This document shows, one piece after another, positions 11,338 through 21,600 of a stretch of DNA of 29,576 bases. Origin of the DNA: DATKDU01 sp035512595 (GTDB lineage: Bacteria > Planctomycetota > Planctomycetia > Pirellulales > Pirellulaceae). Location: positions 1-29,576 of the forward strand of contig DATKDU010000428.1 of NCBI GenBank assembly GCA_035512595.1, in the 5' to 3' direction. Position 1 is the first letter of the stretch. The number at the start of each line of letters is the position of its first letter. The notes beneath the pieces are model-generated. The model did no database searches and had not been told where the DNA came from. It saw only the letters and a list, made by a program, of their open reading frames with translations. Position numbers and translations under genes: made by a program.

Positions 11338-13890
11338 GTGTTCCCCCTCCCCTCCCTCACCGCCTGGCACTTCCTCGCCGCAGGGGCACTCTGCGCGCTG
11401 GGGCCGGTGATCATCCACCTGCTCAACCGGCGGCGGTACAAGGTGGTGCAGTGGGGGGCGATGGATTTCCTGCGCGAGGCGATGCAGCGCAACCGCCGCA
11501 TCATGCAACTGCGCGACATCCTGCTGCTGGTGCTGCGGACAGCGGCCGTGCTGCTGTTCGGGCTGGCGCTGGCACGGCCGTACTTTTCCGAGCGGCGCGA
11601 ATCGTCCAGCGACCGGTTGCCGGTGCATGCGATCGTGCTGCTGGATAACAGTCTCAGCATGGGATACGAGTCCCTGGAAGGGACGCTGCTGACCAAGGCC
11701 AAGGACAAGGCGCGGGCCTACATCGACCGATTGCCGCCGGGGAGCAAGATTTCCATTATCCCCGTCTGCGGCAGTCCTGACGGCTTTAGCCCCGATCCGT
11801 ACGACACCAAGGAGTCCGCGATCGAGGCCCTCGACAAGATCGAGACGGTCGATCGGTCGGCGACGTTTCTGTCGGCCGTCGGCCTGGCCCGGCAGGCGAG
11901 TGCCGCGGCCCCGCAGCTTGCCAAGCGGGTCGTGTTTCTGACCGATCAGCAGCAGGCGAATTGGCGCGGCCTTTCGGAGACGCAGCTTGCCGATCATCCG
12001 CCGATGCAGGTGGTCGATGTGTCGAGCCCGTCCTGGCGGAACACGTGGATTGCCGATCTGTCCGTGCAGGATGGGCTGGCGGACATTGAGACGCCGACGA
12101 CGATCGTGGCCAAGATCGAGTACGCGGGGCTGGAGTCGCAACGAAAAGTGGAGATCAAGCTTTATCTGGGCGACACGGCGATCGGCCAGCGTTATGTCAC
12201 GCTCGCACCCGGCGAAGGGGCGCAGGAAGTCGATTTCCAGTATGTGTTCAGCGGCCTGACCGAAATGCCGGAGCCCCAGCGGCCGGTGTTTGTGACGCTC
12301 AGGGCCGCGATCGAGCGGGACGAGTTACCGGCGGACGACGAGCGGTTTCTGGCGGTTCCCGTCGTGGCGGCACTCCCGGTCGTGTTCGTCGATCAGTACG
12401 GTGCGGAGGACGAGGATCCGATCCGCTTCCGCTTCGGCGAGACGCTGCGGCTGCGCAAGCTGCTGGCGCCCAAGGCCGTCCGCGAGGATGCCCCGCGGCA
12501 GATCGTGAAGATTCGGCACGTGAAGGCGGGCGAGGTGACGCAGGAGACCCTCGCCGACGCGCGGCTGGTTGTCGTCGCGGGACTGCCGACGATTGACGAA
12601 AGTGCGGTCGAGCTGCTGCGTGAGTACGTCCAGCAAGGGGGGCAACTTGTGATTGCCGCGGGGGGCGAATTCAACCCGCAGGCGTTCAGCGATGCGGCGT
12701 GGAAGGACGGCGCGGGAATCTTACCCGCTCCGCTGGCGGCCGAGCCGATCGGCGAGATTCCGGAGGTGGCCGGCGCGCGGGTCGTACCGTTCTTCTTGTC
12801 GTATGAGAGCCTGGCGGCTGAGGACTATTTTCATCTGGCCGGCTTGGGGGAGCAGGAGCTGCGCGACCTGTATGCTGAGCCGTTCTTCTTCAAGGCGGTG
12901 CATGCGAGCACCGACGAGGAGACGCTCAAGGCGTGGCGCGAGGCGGAAGCGAAACGGGTGGGCGAGGAGCTGGCGCTGGTAGCGGATGTTGAGCAGCGCC
13001 GCCGCGAGCTGGAATCCACGTCAAAAGACGGCGTGGTCAGCGGCGCCGATCAAGCGGCCTTGAAGGAACTGGAAGACCAACTGCGCGACGTGCGGCCGCA
13101 GTGGCTGTCGTGGGGGGATGCGGAAAGCGAGCCGGCTTTATCAACGAGGTCTCCCGAGGATCGCGAGCGGGCAGTGCAAACGCTCGTCCGCCAAGGCGAG
13201 CCCCGCGTTCTGGCCCGCTTTGACAACGCGCAGAAGTCGCCGTTTCTTATCGAGCGGCAAATCGGCGCGGGCAAAGTCGTCTTTGCCGCCAGCGGCCTCA
13301 GCTCGTCGTGGAACACGCTGCTGACGACGAACGCCACCGTGATCTTCGACCGGCTCTTGCGGGGCATGATCGAGCAGACGCTACCGCGGCGGAATTTTCC
13401 CCCCCGCGAGCGGCTGACGCTGCCGCTGGTCAGCGACGAGCACGATCTGATTGTGGCGCTTCAGCGGCCGCAGTCGGCAAGTGCCGAGCCGCTGGACATC
13501 GGGTACATCAGCGGCGAACAGCGCGGGGTGACGATCAGCGGCCTGTATCAGCGGGGCGTGTATCGCGTCGCCGCCTATCGCTCGCAACCGGTTTCCATCG
13601 ACAGCTCGCAGGCGGCCGACAAGCCGCTGTGGGAAGTGCCTTTGGCAGTTGGCGGCGACGCGGAGGAATCGAACCTCGCGCCGCTGGCCGCCGCGAAGCT
13701 CGACGAGCTGTCGCAGACGGCCAACCTGCGCTTCGTCGCGCAGGGGGACGAGATCAGCCTGGCGGGGGCGACGATCCGCGGCCAGAACTTCTGGTGGTGG
13801 CTGGCGCTGGCGGCCGTGCTGGTTTGCCTGATTGTGGAGATGGGCATTCTGGCCTGGCCGAACCTTCGCAGCACCACGAGCACGGCGTAG
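11338..13890 (+). CDS. BatA-like VWA-domain inner-membrane protein
   Basis: An 850-residue membrane protein. The N-terminus has two helices (about 9-28 and 60-80) separated by HLLNRRRYKVVQWGAMDFL, the hallmark of the BatA N-terminal region. A von Willebrand A domain follows with a MIDAS motif DNSLS (D103, S105, S107), then long beta-rich domains, a short charged helix (residues about 530-570), and a C-terminal helix near 817-841 (WWWLALAAVLVCLIVEMGIL). GTG at 11338 is chosen; the open frame reaches 11263 but that part is translated repeat. In MoxR/Bat systems such proteins pair with DUF58 and a MoxR ATPase to assemble or tune envelope complexes. The substrate here is unknown. Confidence 0.8.
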   Translation: MFPLPSLTAWHFLAAGALCALGPVIIHLLNRRRYKVVQWGAMDFLREAMQRNRRIMQLRDILLLVLRTAAVLLFGLALARPYFSERRESSSDRLPVHAIVLLDNSLSMGYESLEGTLLTKAKDKARAYIDRLPPGSKISIIPVCGSPDGFSPDPYDTKESAIEALDKIETVDRSATFLSAVGLARQASAAAPQLAKRVVFLTDQQQANWRGLSETQLADHPPMQVVDVSSPSWRNTWIADLSVQDGLADIETPTTIVAKIEYAGLESQRKVEIKLYLGDTAIGQRYVTLAPGEGAQEVDFQYVFSGLTEMPEPQRPVFVTLRAAIERDELPADDERFLAVPVVAALPVVFVDQYGAEDEDPIRFRFGETLRLRKLLAPKAVREDAPRQIVKIRHVKAGEVTQETLADARLVVVAGLPTIDESAVELLREYVQQGGQLVIAAGGEFNPQAFSDAAWKDGAGILPAPLAAEPIGEIPEVAGARVVPFFLSYESLAAEDYFHLAGLGEQELRDLYAEPFFFKAVHASTDEETLKAWREAEAKRVGEELALVADVEQRRRELESTSKDGVVSGADQAALKELEDQLRDVRPQWLSWGDAESEPALSTRSPEDRERAVQTLVRQGEPRVLARFDNAQKSPFLIERQIGAGKVVFAASGLSSSWNTLLTTNATVIFDRLLRGMIEQTLPRRNFPPRERLTLPLVSDEHDLIVALQRPQSASAEPLDIGYISGEQRGVTISGLYQRGVYRVAAYRSQPVSIDSSQAADKPLWEVPLAVGGDAEESNLAPLAAAKLDELSQTANLRFVAQGDEISLAGATIRGQNFWWWLALAAVLVCLIVEMGILAWPNLRSTTSTA

Positions 13891-14045
13891 AAATCCGAAA
13901 TGCGAAAAACGAAATACGAAACAAATCCGAAATGCGAATGCCAATTTCAAACGGTTGCTGTCCCTCGTCGTTTCTGTCATTTCAAATTTCCTCATTCGTG
14001 CTTGTTTAGGATTTCGAGCTTCGTATTTCGGATTTTGACTCGCCG
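13891..14045. repeat. AATCCGAAATGCGAAA-type inverted repeat, intergenic
   Basis: The gap between the BatA-like gene and the next gene is filled by repeated GAAATCCGAAATGCGAAA and ATACGAA units on the left and their complements (TTCGTATTTCGGATTTTG) on the right. No gene is seen. The complement pattern suggests a long imperfect hairpin element, one more family among those dispersed in this segment. Confidence 0.65.
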
Positions 14046-14069
14046 AGGACATCCCATTTCACAACACGC

Positions 14070-16580
14070 ATGACTCGCTTCGTCGGCTGGTTACTAGGCC
14101 TGAAAAACGTCACTTCCATCGACGAGATGGAGGCGGACCTGGCTGCGCCTTGGGCGCAGGAAGGGGCGTTCTGGGTCATCGCCGCCGCCGTGCTGGCGGG
14201 AGTCGCCGGGTTTGTCTTCTATCTCCGCTGGCAGCCGAAGGGCTCGCTGCCGGCGCGGCTGATCCTGGCGTCGATGCGGGGCTTGCTCTTGGCGCTATTG
14301 ATCCTCACGCTCGCCGATCCGGTGCTGCGGCTGACGGTCGTTCATGAACAACGGCCGCTGCTCTACTTCGTCGTCGATGGCACCGACAGCATGGCGATTG
14401 CCGACGAGCTGCCGCCGGGGGAGCGCGACCGAATCGGGGCGGCCGTAGGCTTGGCGAGCGGGGGGCGTAAGCCCCCTGATGGGAAGGACGGCAGCTCATC
14501 AGGGGGCTTACGCCCCCCGCTCGCCGCTGATTCTGGCAGCCTCTCGCGGATGGAATACGTCCAGGCGCTGCTCAAGAAGAAGGACGGCAATCTGCTGGCC
14601 AAGCTCCAGGACGAAAAGCGCGTCCAGCTTGAGCCGTTCGTTTTCGACGGCAATTCAACCAGCCAGCTTCGCAAGCTGGCCGCGGGCGCCGACGGCCGCG
14701 TCGATCCCGAGCTACTTGCCGATCAGCTCACAACGACCGGCCAGGTGACGGCACTCGGTTCGGTGCTGAGTGCCGTCGGCCAGCAGTTCGGCTCCGGCCG
14801 GCTGGCGGGCGTCGTGCTGGTCAGCGATTTTGCCCACAACTCCGGCGTCGCTCCGCTGGGAAGCTCCGAGAACTCGCCGGTCGCCAGGCTCGGCGTGCCG
14901 ATTTATGCCGTCGGCGTCGGCATGACCGAAGCGGTCGATCTGGCAGTCGATTTGCAGACCGATCCGAAGATGAAAAAGGCCGAGCGGAGCAGCGTGCTCG
15001 TCAAGCTGCGTCAATCGGGCCTGCAAGGGCAGTCGGTCCGCGTGACCCTCGTCGCCCGTCCGCTGGCCGCCGATGCGATGGGTGCGCCGCAGTCGGAGAT
15101 CAAAATCGGCGAGAAGTCCGTCACGCTCCAGAGTGCTGTCGAGACGATCGATTTCCCCTTCACGCCGGAGGAATCGGGCCGTTTCGAGTTCACGGCCAGT
15201 GTGGAGAAGGTCGCCGGCGAGATCGTCGATCAGAACAACCGGGCCAGCCGCGAAGTGAATATCATCGACGACTACCTGCGGCTCCTCTACGTCGCCTACG
15301 AGCCGACTTGGGAGTGGCGGTTCATCAAGGAAGTCTTTCACCGCGACAAGCTGGTCGGCATGGACGGCTTTCGCACCTTCCTGGCGTCGAGCGATCCGCG
15401 GGTCCGCGAGTCGAACGTGCTGTTCGTCTCGTCGCTGACCCCCAAGCGGAGCGATTTCTTCGCCAACGACGTGATCTTCCTGGATGACATGCCTCGCTCG
15501 GCACTCAATGACCGGTTCAGCCAGATGCTGAAGGAGTACGTCAGCAACCTGGGCGGCGGGCTCGTCGTCATTGCCGGGCCGCGGTTCGGACCCAAGGAAC
15601 TGTATCAGACGCCGCTGGCGGACATGCTGCCGGTGACGATCGATCCCAATGCTTTGCTGCGCGATGCGCCTCAGCATCCGGAGTTTCGCCCGCGGCTGAC
15701 GCTGCACGCCGATCGCTATCCGTTCATGCGGCTCGGCGAAAGCGATGCGGAGAACTCGCGGGCCTGGGACAACCTGGGCAAGCTGCCGTGGTATCAGCCG
15801 GTCGCCGCACTCCACGAGCAGGCGTTCGCACTGGCCGAGCATCCGACCGACAAGTGTGCCGACGGCCGGACGCCGCAGCCGCTGATCGCGGTGCGCCAGT
15901 ATGGCAAAGGGCAGGTGGTCTACCTCGGCTTCAACGAGACGTGGCGGCTGCGGCGGCGTTACGGCGAAAAATACTACCGCCAGTTCTGGTCGCAGCTCAT
16001 CTATCACCTCGGCATGAGCCACGCCCTGGGGAGCGATAAGCGGTTCGTGGCGCGGATCGACGCCCAGGAATACCGGGCGGAGGACAAGGTCCTGCTCTCC
16101 GTCGAAGCGTACGACGAGAACTACGAGCCCCTCGCTAGCGACGATCTGGCCGACGGGGCACTGACCGCGGAGTTGGTCAAGCCCAACGGCGATCTGACGC
16201 CGCTGTCGGTGCCGATGCTCCGCCGCGGCGTGTTCGAGCTCCGCGTGCCGGTGTTTGCCGCCGGGCAGTACAGCCTGCGGGTCAAGGACCCGATCACCGG
16301 CAAGAGCGAGGAACAGCCGTTTGAAGTATTGCCGCTGTCGGCCGAGCGTCGCCGCGGCGTGCGGGACGAGAAACTACAGCACGACCTGGCCCAGCGCACC
16401 GGCGGCAAGGCGTACGATTTGACCAACGTCGATGAACTCCTGGCGGACCTCGACGTCAAGCCGCTGCTCGAGCGGCAGACGCGCAGCCACGGCCTGTGGA
16501 CGACGCCGCTGTGGTTCGGACTGGTGGTGGCGCTGATGCTCGGCGAATGGCTCGGCCGCAAGATGATCCGGCTCTCATGA
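14070..16580 (+). CDS. Membrane protein with degenerate VWA and glutamine-amidotransferase-like domains
   Basis: An 836-residue membrane protein with helices at about 34-52 and 61-83 and a C-terminal helix near 811-828. After helix 2 comes VVDGTDSMAIAD, a degenerate VWA metal site, and later VLVSDFAHNSG. The region around 400-600 (YVAYEPTWEWRFIKEV, LGGGLVVIAGPRFGP, VRQYGKGQVVYLGFNETWRLR) matches the class I amidotransferase-like fold seen in planctomycete Bat-operon proteins, without an evident catalytic Cys. A palindromic repeat encodes residues 128-152. The stop overlaps the next gene by 4 bases (ATGA), so the two are translationally coupled. Probably a periplasmic-facing scaffold subunit. 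Confidence 0.75.
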   Translation: MTRFVGWLLGLKNVTSIDEMEADLAAPWAQEGAFWVIAAAVLAGVAGFVFYLRWQPKGSLPARLILASMRGLLLALLILTLADPVLRLTVVHEQRPLLYFVVDGTDSMAIADELPPGERDRIGAAVGLASGGRKPPDGKDGSSSGGLRPPLAADSGSLSRMEYVQALLKKKDGNLLAKLQDEKRVQLEPFVFDGNSTSQLRKLAAGADGRVDPELLADQLTTTGQVTALGSVLSAVGQQFGSGRLAGVVLVSDFAHNSGVAPLGSSENSPVARLGVPIYAVGVGMTEAVDLAVDLQTDPKMKKAERSSVLVKLRQSGLQGQSVRVTLVARPLAADAMGAPQSEIKIGEKSVTLQSAVETIDFPFTPEESGRFEFTASVEKVAGEIVDQNNRASREVNIIDDYLRLLYVAYEPTWEWRFIKEVFHRDKLVGMDGFRTFLASSDPRVRESNVLFVSSLTPKRSDFFANDVIFLDDMPRSALNDRFSQMLKEYVSNLGGGLVVIAGPRFGPKELYQTPLADMLPVTIDPNALLRDAPQHPEFRPRLTLHADRYPFMRLGESDAENSRAWDNLGKLPWYQPVAALHEQAFALAEHPTDKCADGRTPQPLIAVRQYGKGQVVYLGFNETWRLRRRYGEKYYRQFWSQLIYHLGMSHALGSDKRFVARIDAQEYRAEDKVLLSVEAYDENYEPLASDDLADGALTAELVKPNGDLTPLSVPMLRRGVFELRVPVFAAGQYSLRVKDPITGKSEEQPFEVLPLSAERRRGVRDEKLQHDLAQRTGGKAYDLTNVDELLADLDVKPLLERQTRSHGLWTTPLWFGLVVALMLGEWLGRKMIRLS
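14453..14525. repeat. 29-base-arm perfect inverted repeat inside the VWA gene
   Basis: The arms at 14453-14481 and 14497-14525 are exact complements around a 15-base loop; the centre of each arm is GGGGGCGTAAGCCCCCTGAT or its complement. In frame it encodes LASGGRKPPDG and SSGGLRPPLA, an insertion into the loop after the VWA metal-site region. The same palindrome type (GGCTTACGCCCC) is widely dispersed in planctomycetes. Confidence 0.85.
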
Positions 16581-18640
16581 CGCGACTATCGACACTGCGA
16601 TCGCAATTGGCCAGCCTGCGGCGGGCGCGGCTGACCGTGCGCCAAGCGGCCGCCTGGTCGGCGGTGGCGATTGCCGTCCTGTGGTCGCTCGCGATCCTGT
16701 TCGTGCTCGATGTGAAGTTCGAGTTCGGCCGGTTTGAGCGGTCGATCTTGCTCGTGGCGGCGATCGGACTGGTGATCTGGGCCGCGCGGCGGTTTGCGGT
16801 GCCGTATCTGGGCGTCCGCGAGACCGACGAAGACATGGCCCTCCTCGTCGAGCGGCGGCAGCAGATCGACAGCGACCTGATCGCGGCACTTCAGTTCGAA
16901 TCGCCGCAAGCGAATCTCTGGGGCTCGCCGCAGCTCGAAGGGGCAGTGATCGACTACGTCGCGCACGTCGGACGTGGGATCAACGTTTTCGACGGTTTCT
17001 CGGCGACGGACCTGTGGCGTCGCGGCGGCCTTTTAGCCGGGACGCTGCTTGTCGCGCTCATCACGACGGCGATTTTCCCCGGCCACGTGTGGGCCTTTGC
17101 CCAGCGGCTGTTTCTGGGCCGCACCCATTACCCCAGCGACACGCTCATCGAGCAGATCGTCGTCAATCAGCGCGAAGTGCTCGACCGGGCCAGCCACGGC
17201 AGCCAGCCGCTCGACGCACGCTGCGCCCAGGGGCGGCCGATCCATTTCCTGATTGAATGCCGCGGGGACTTGCCGGAGAAAGGGACGGCCCGGCTGACGG
17301 CCACCGGCGGATCGCGTGCCCGGACCGAGATTAACTTGTCGCGGCTGTCGCTCGATGACCGCCAGGCGCGGCTGACGCAAGCCGCCCAACAGATCAAGGC
17401 TGCCGCGGGGGACGATAGTATCGACGTTTCGCAGCCGTGGCGGGAGGAAGTCGTCGCGCTGGCCAAGTTCGACGCACCCGAAGTTGCCACGGCACTTGAG
17501 TTGCTGAAGGAACGGAACGAACTTGCTGCGATTGAAAGCAAGCTCGCCGCGGTGCTGGCCAATTGGCCGGCCGGCGCTGAATCCCGCGGCATTTACGAAG
17601 GGACGCTCGACCGGCTGGTGGACGGCGTCGAGTACAAGCTCGCGCTCGGCGACGCCTGGACCGATCCGGCCCACGTGACGATGATCCCGCTGCCGATCGT
17701 GCAGCGGCAGTTGACGCCGACGCCGCCGCCGTACGCCAAAACGACCGAGAACGCTCAGCCGGTTTCAACGCCGCAAATGGCGGTCCTGGAAGGGACGCGG
17801 ATCGACGTGGCGATCGAGTGCGTCAACGACAAGCCGCTGGAGAGCGCGTGGATGAACGTCCGGCAGGGGAACGAAACGCAGCGGCTGGAGCTGACCAGAT
17901 CGGACGAGACGGGGTTGCGATGGCGGCTCGACGTAGGACGGCCCTTCCCGGCCGTCCACGATCGGGACGGCCCACAAGGGGCGTCCTACAAGAACCCGCT
18001 CGCTCGTGTCACGAAAGAACTGACCTACGAAATCCAGGTCGTCGATGCTGACGGCCTGAGTCTGGAGTCGCCGCTGCGAGGGACGATCCGCATCAAGGCC
18101 GACCGGTCGCCGACCGGCGGGGCAGAAGTGGTTCACAAGGTCGTCCTTCCCGATGCCCAGCCGGTGATCGAGTACCGGGCCAATGACGATTTCGGCGTCG
18201 CTCGCGTGCGGCTCGCCGTCGATATCGAGCGCAAGCAAGGGGAGATCGTGCCGACGATGCCGCCGGGGGAGAGTGCGTCGCACACGGGGCCGATGGTCGA
18301 TTCCAGCGGCAGCCAGATGGAATCGGCGACGCTGGAGCTGTATGCCGCGGATGCGTCGGGCGCGAACCTTCAACCGAAGCTGACCGGCGAGTACCCTCTG
18401 GCCCTTGGAAAGCTGCCGCTGGCCGAGAAGCTGGCCAAGGGGGACCGGGTGAAGCTGACGCTGGAGGTGGTTGATTTTCGCGGCGACGCAGAGGGGCGAA
18501 GTTACTATAGCGATCCGCTGGTGCTGGAGATTTCCGACGAAAGCGGCGTGCTGGCGGCCATTTCCGAGGCCGACGAGCGCTCTGAGCAGCGGCTGACCGA
18601 CATCATCAAACGTCAACTTGGGATTGGAGAATCGCCATGA
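16577..18640 (+). CDS. DUF4175-like membrane protein of the MoxR/Bat operon
   Basis: A 687-residue protein with transmembrane helices at about 24-44, 55-71 and 150-170, followed by a long soluble, beta-rich domain (LRRARLTVRQAAAW, TDEDMALLVERRQ at the start; VIEYRANDDFGVARVRLAVD near 535). The architecture and the ANDDFGVA motif match DUF4175-type proteins found next to MoxR/DUF58/VWA genes in bacteroidetes, proteobacteria and planctomycetes. It starts in an ATGA overlap with the previous gene and ends in another with the next gene, so all three are likely cotranslated. A GTAGGACGG element encodes residues 453-471. Exact role unknown. Confidence 0.75.
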   Translation: MTRLSTLRSQLASLRRARLTVRQAAAWSAVAIAVLWSLAILFVLDVKFEFGRFERSILLVAAIGLVIWAARRFAVPYLGVRETDEDMALLVERRQQIDSDLIAALQFESPQANLWGSPQLEGAVIDYVAHVGRGINVFDGFSATDLWRRGGLLAGTLLVALITTAIFPGHVWAFAQRLFLGRTHYPSDTLIEQIVVNQREVLDRASHGSQPLDARCAQGRPIHFLIECRGDLPEKGTARLTATGGSRARTEINLSRLSLDDRQARLTQAAQQIKAAAGDDSIDVSQPWREEVVALAKFDAPEVATALELLKERNELAAIESKLAAVLANWPAGAESRGIYEGTLDRLVDGVEYKLALGDAWTDPAHVTMIPLPIVQRQLTPTPPPYAKTTENAQPVSTPQMAVLEGTRIDVAIECVNDKPLESAWMNVRQGNETQRLELTRSDETGLRWRLDVGRPFPAVHDRDGPQGASYKNPLARVTKELTYEIQVVDADGLSLESPLRGTIRIKADRSPTGGAEVVHKVVLPDAQPVIEYRANDDFGVARVRLAVDIERKQGEIVPTMPPGESASHTGPMVDSSGSQMESATLELYAADASGANLQPKLTGEYPLALGKLPLAEKLAKGDRVKLTLEVVDFRGDAEGRSYYSDPLVLEISDESGVLAAISEADERSEQRLTDIIKRQLGIGESP
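17933..17989. repeat. GTAGGACGG palindromic element, coding copy 1
   Basis: GTAGGACGGCCCTTCCCGG on the left and GGGGCGTCCTAC on the right form an imperfect hairpin inside the DUF4175-like gene. It is read as DVGRPFPAV...DGPQGASYKN, frame GTA-GGA-CGG, without a stop. Confidence 0.8.
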
Positions 18641-21600
18641 AACGGATTCTGAGCGTAGGACGGCCTTTCCAGGCCGTCGTGATCGTTGCCATGGTCGCAA
18701 TGCCCGCACTTGCGCAGCAGGACAGCGACGTGTTCCGCCGCAAGCAGCAGGCGCAGGAGAAGGCCCGGGCCCTGGCCGGCGAGTTGGTCAATGCGGTGCT
18801 CGACATCCAGCTTCGCCAACTGGCCGAAAATGGCCTGGCGCAGCGGGCGATCTACAAGGACATCGCCTCGATGAAGGGGAACATCGGCCTGCTGATGAAG
18901 GAGGACATGGAAACGATCGTGCAGCTTCTCGTACAGGCCCAGGAAGGGACGCAGGAGGAGCGGCTGGCGAAGTTCAATGAGGCCCGCGGCAAGATTCGCG
19001 AGGTCGTCGTCCAGCTCATGGCCGAGCGGCAGAAGCTCTACCGCCGGATGCAGATCGCCAGGCTGGCGGCGCAGGTCCGCGAGCTGATCGCCGTGCAGAC
19101 GAAGACCCGCGCGGTGACGCGGTCGCTGCCCGAGCGCAAACTCGAGGAGCGCGAGCGGCTGACGCTGACGACGATCGAGGATCAGGCCGACGTGCAGAAG
19201 TTCTTCTACCAGCTCGTGGCCACGCTCGAAGACGTCGCCACCTGGGGCGGACAAGTCGGGGCCGGCGCCTCCGACGGCCTGCGGATCGTCAAGGCGGCGC
19301 AGGTTGACGCGGAGCTTAGGCGGGCTGGCGCCACTCTCGCCAAGTCTGAAATCTCGCAGGCCGCCGATGCCCAGACGAAAGTGATCGCCGGCCTCAAGCG
19401 GCTGCTGGAAAAGCTCGAAGAGACGCAAGGGTTGATTGAGAGCGACCGCGAGGCGGCGATTCGCATGGTCCGCGAAATGATGAAGAAGCAGGAGCAGGTC
19501 CGCGAGCAGACGAAAGTCGCCGATCTGGCTCAGCCGGAGATCGCCGACCAGCAGACCGCCGCTCAGCAGCAGATTCACGAGGAGCTGGGCAAGCTGTCCG
19601 AGGCGCTGGCCCGTTACGAATCGGCCCAGCCGTTGCTGGAGCAGGCCAAGGCGTCGGCATTCGAGGCGCAGAAGGAGCTGTTCGAGCAGCAGAAAGAGCC
19701 GGCCCTCGACTCGCAGAGCGAGGTGATCGGCGCGCTGGCCAAGGTCGAGCAGGACCTGCTCCAGGGAATCGACCTCGACAAGAGCGACAAGAGTGCCGAC
19801 GAATTGGCCGAGCGGGTGAGGCAGCTAGAAGAGGCGGCCAAGGCCCTCGAAGCGGCCGCCAAGGAGCAGGCCAAGGCGACCGAGATGGCGGCACAAAAAC
19901 CGGCCGAGGCCAAGGCGCACGAGCAGAAGACGGCCGCCGAGCTCGCCAAGGTGGAAGCGCTGCCGGAACTCCCGTCGGTCGTCGATGCGGCGATGAACCG
20001 GGCCCAGGAAGAGGTCGCCGAAGCAACCGCGGCACTCGACAATCCGGCCGCCGATGCCGACATGCGAGTGAGCCAGGCGGAAGAAGCGATGGACGCGATC
20101 GAGCGGGCGCAGGCCGAAGTGGCCGCGCAGCTCGCCGATGCTCGCCGTCAGCAGAAGGCCGTCGAAGTCGGCGAGCTGGCTCGTGCCGCCGAGGCACTCG
20201 AGCGAGCGGCTGCCGCCGAGCGTCAAGTCGCCGCCGAGGCGATGGAAGCGGCCAAGACCGACGGCCTCGATGCGAAGCAGGCCGATGCCCTGGCCAGCGA
20301 GCAGATGGAAGTGGCCACTGTCGCAGCCAAGATTGCCGAGGGGGTGAAGAACACGGCTCCCGAGGCGGCGCAGATGCTGGCCGATGCCGCACAGCCGATC
20401 GGCGACGCAGCTAAGGCCATCGACGCCGCCAAGGAGCAGCCGGGCGAAGCGTCCAAGCCGTCGGCCGAGCAGGCAGCCCAGGCGGCCAAGGACGCGGCGG
20501 AGAAACTGGCTGCCGCAGCCAAAGAGCTACGTGAACAAGCTGGCGAATCAGCCGCCGAGCTGGCCCAGATCGCTGGCGAGCAGCTTGCGCAAGCTGAAGT
20601 GGCCCGCGCCGCCGTCGATCAGGCGGCCGCGAATGCCGCGGATTCCAAGGCGGAAGCCGTTGCCAAATTGGAGCAGGCGCAGCAGAAGGTACACGAAGCC
20701 AAGACCGCGCAGGCCAAGGCCGAAGGGAAAGCGGAAGCCGCCGCCGCGCAGAGCCTGGTCGAAAAGATCGCAGGGGCCATCGAGCAGCAGGGCGAGGCCG
20801 ACGCCGCCGCCAGCGATTTAGCCAAAGGCAAATCAAACAGCCCGCTTCAGGCCGCCATCGAGCAGCAGGAAGTCGCCGAGCAGGCGGGGCAGATTGCCGA
20901 AGAAGCGTCGGGAGACACCGCTCAATCGCTGCAGGCCGCCGCCAAGAACGCGGCCGAAGCGGCCAAGGAAATGCTGGCGGGCAATCCGGCAGCCGATGCT
21001 GCTCGCGCCGCCGCAAAAGAAGCACTGGCCGAAGCGATGAAATCGGCGCAAGCCGCCGCCGAGGAGGCGGGCCAGTTGCCGGCCGGAAAACCTGATCCGA
21101 CCGCGCAGGCCGAGGCTGGCCAGGCCGCGGCCGAAGCGGCGCAGCTTGCCGGCGAAGCGGCACAGCAAGCCGGAACTCCAGCGCAAGAAGCAGGTGAGGC
21201 TGCCGGTGAAGCGGCCAAGCAGGCCATGAATGCCGCCGAGCAGCTCAAGGCCGGCGAGATGGATGCCGCCAAGACGGCACAGGCGGAAGCCGGCAAGGCG
21301 CTCGACCAGGCAGGAAAGAAAATCGACGAAGCGCTCGCCAATCTGGCCAAGGAGCAATCGCAGCAGCTTGCCGCCGACGCACAGACCGCTGGCAAGCTGG
21401 CCGAGCAGGCGCAACAGATCGACCCGGGTGCGACTGCCGCTCTCGAGCAAGCGGAAGACGCAGCCGCGGAAGGGGCGATCGCTGGCGAAGTCGCCCGTCA
21501 GGCGGCGGAAGCGATGGAAGCGGTGAAGAACAACCTGGAGCGAGCCGCGGCCAACCTTGCCGCCCGCGAGCAGCAACTGCGCCGCGACCGGGACATTGCC

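Noticed and set aside
14453..14525. The 29-base-arm hairpin as an intrinsic terminator
   Set aside because: It lies inside a continuous reading frame with conserved domains on both sides and no T-tract follows.
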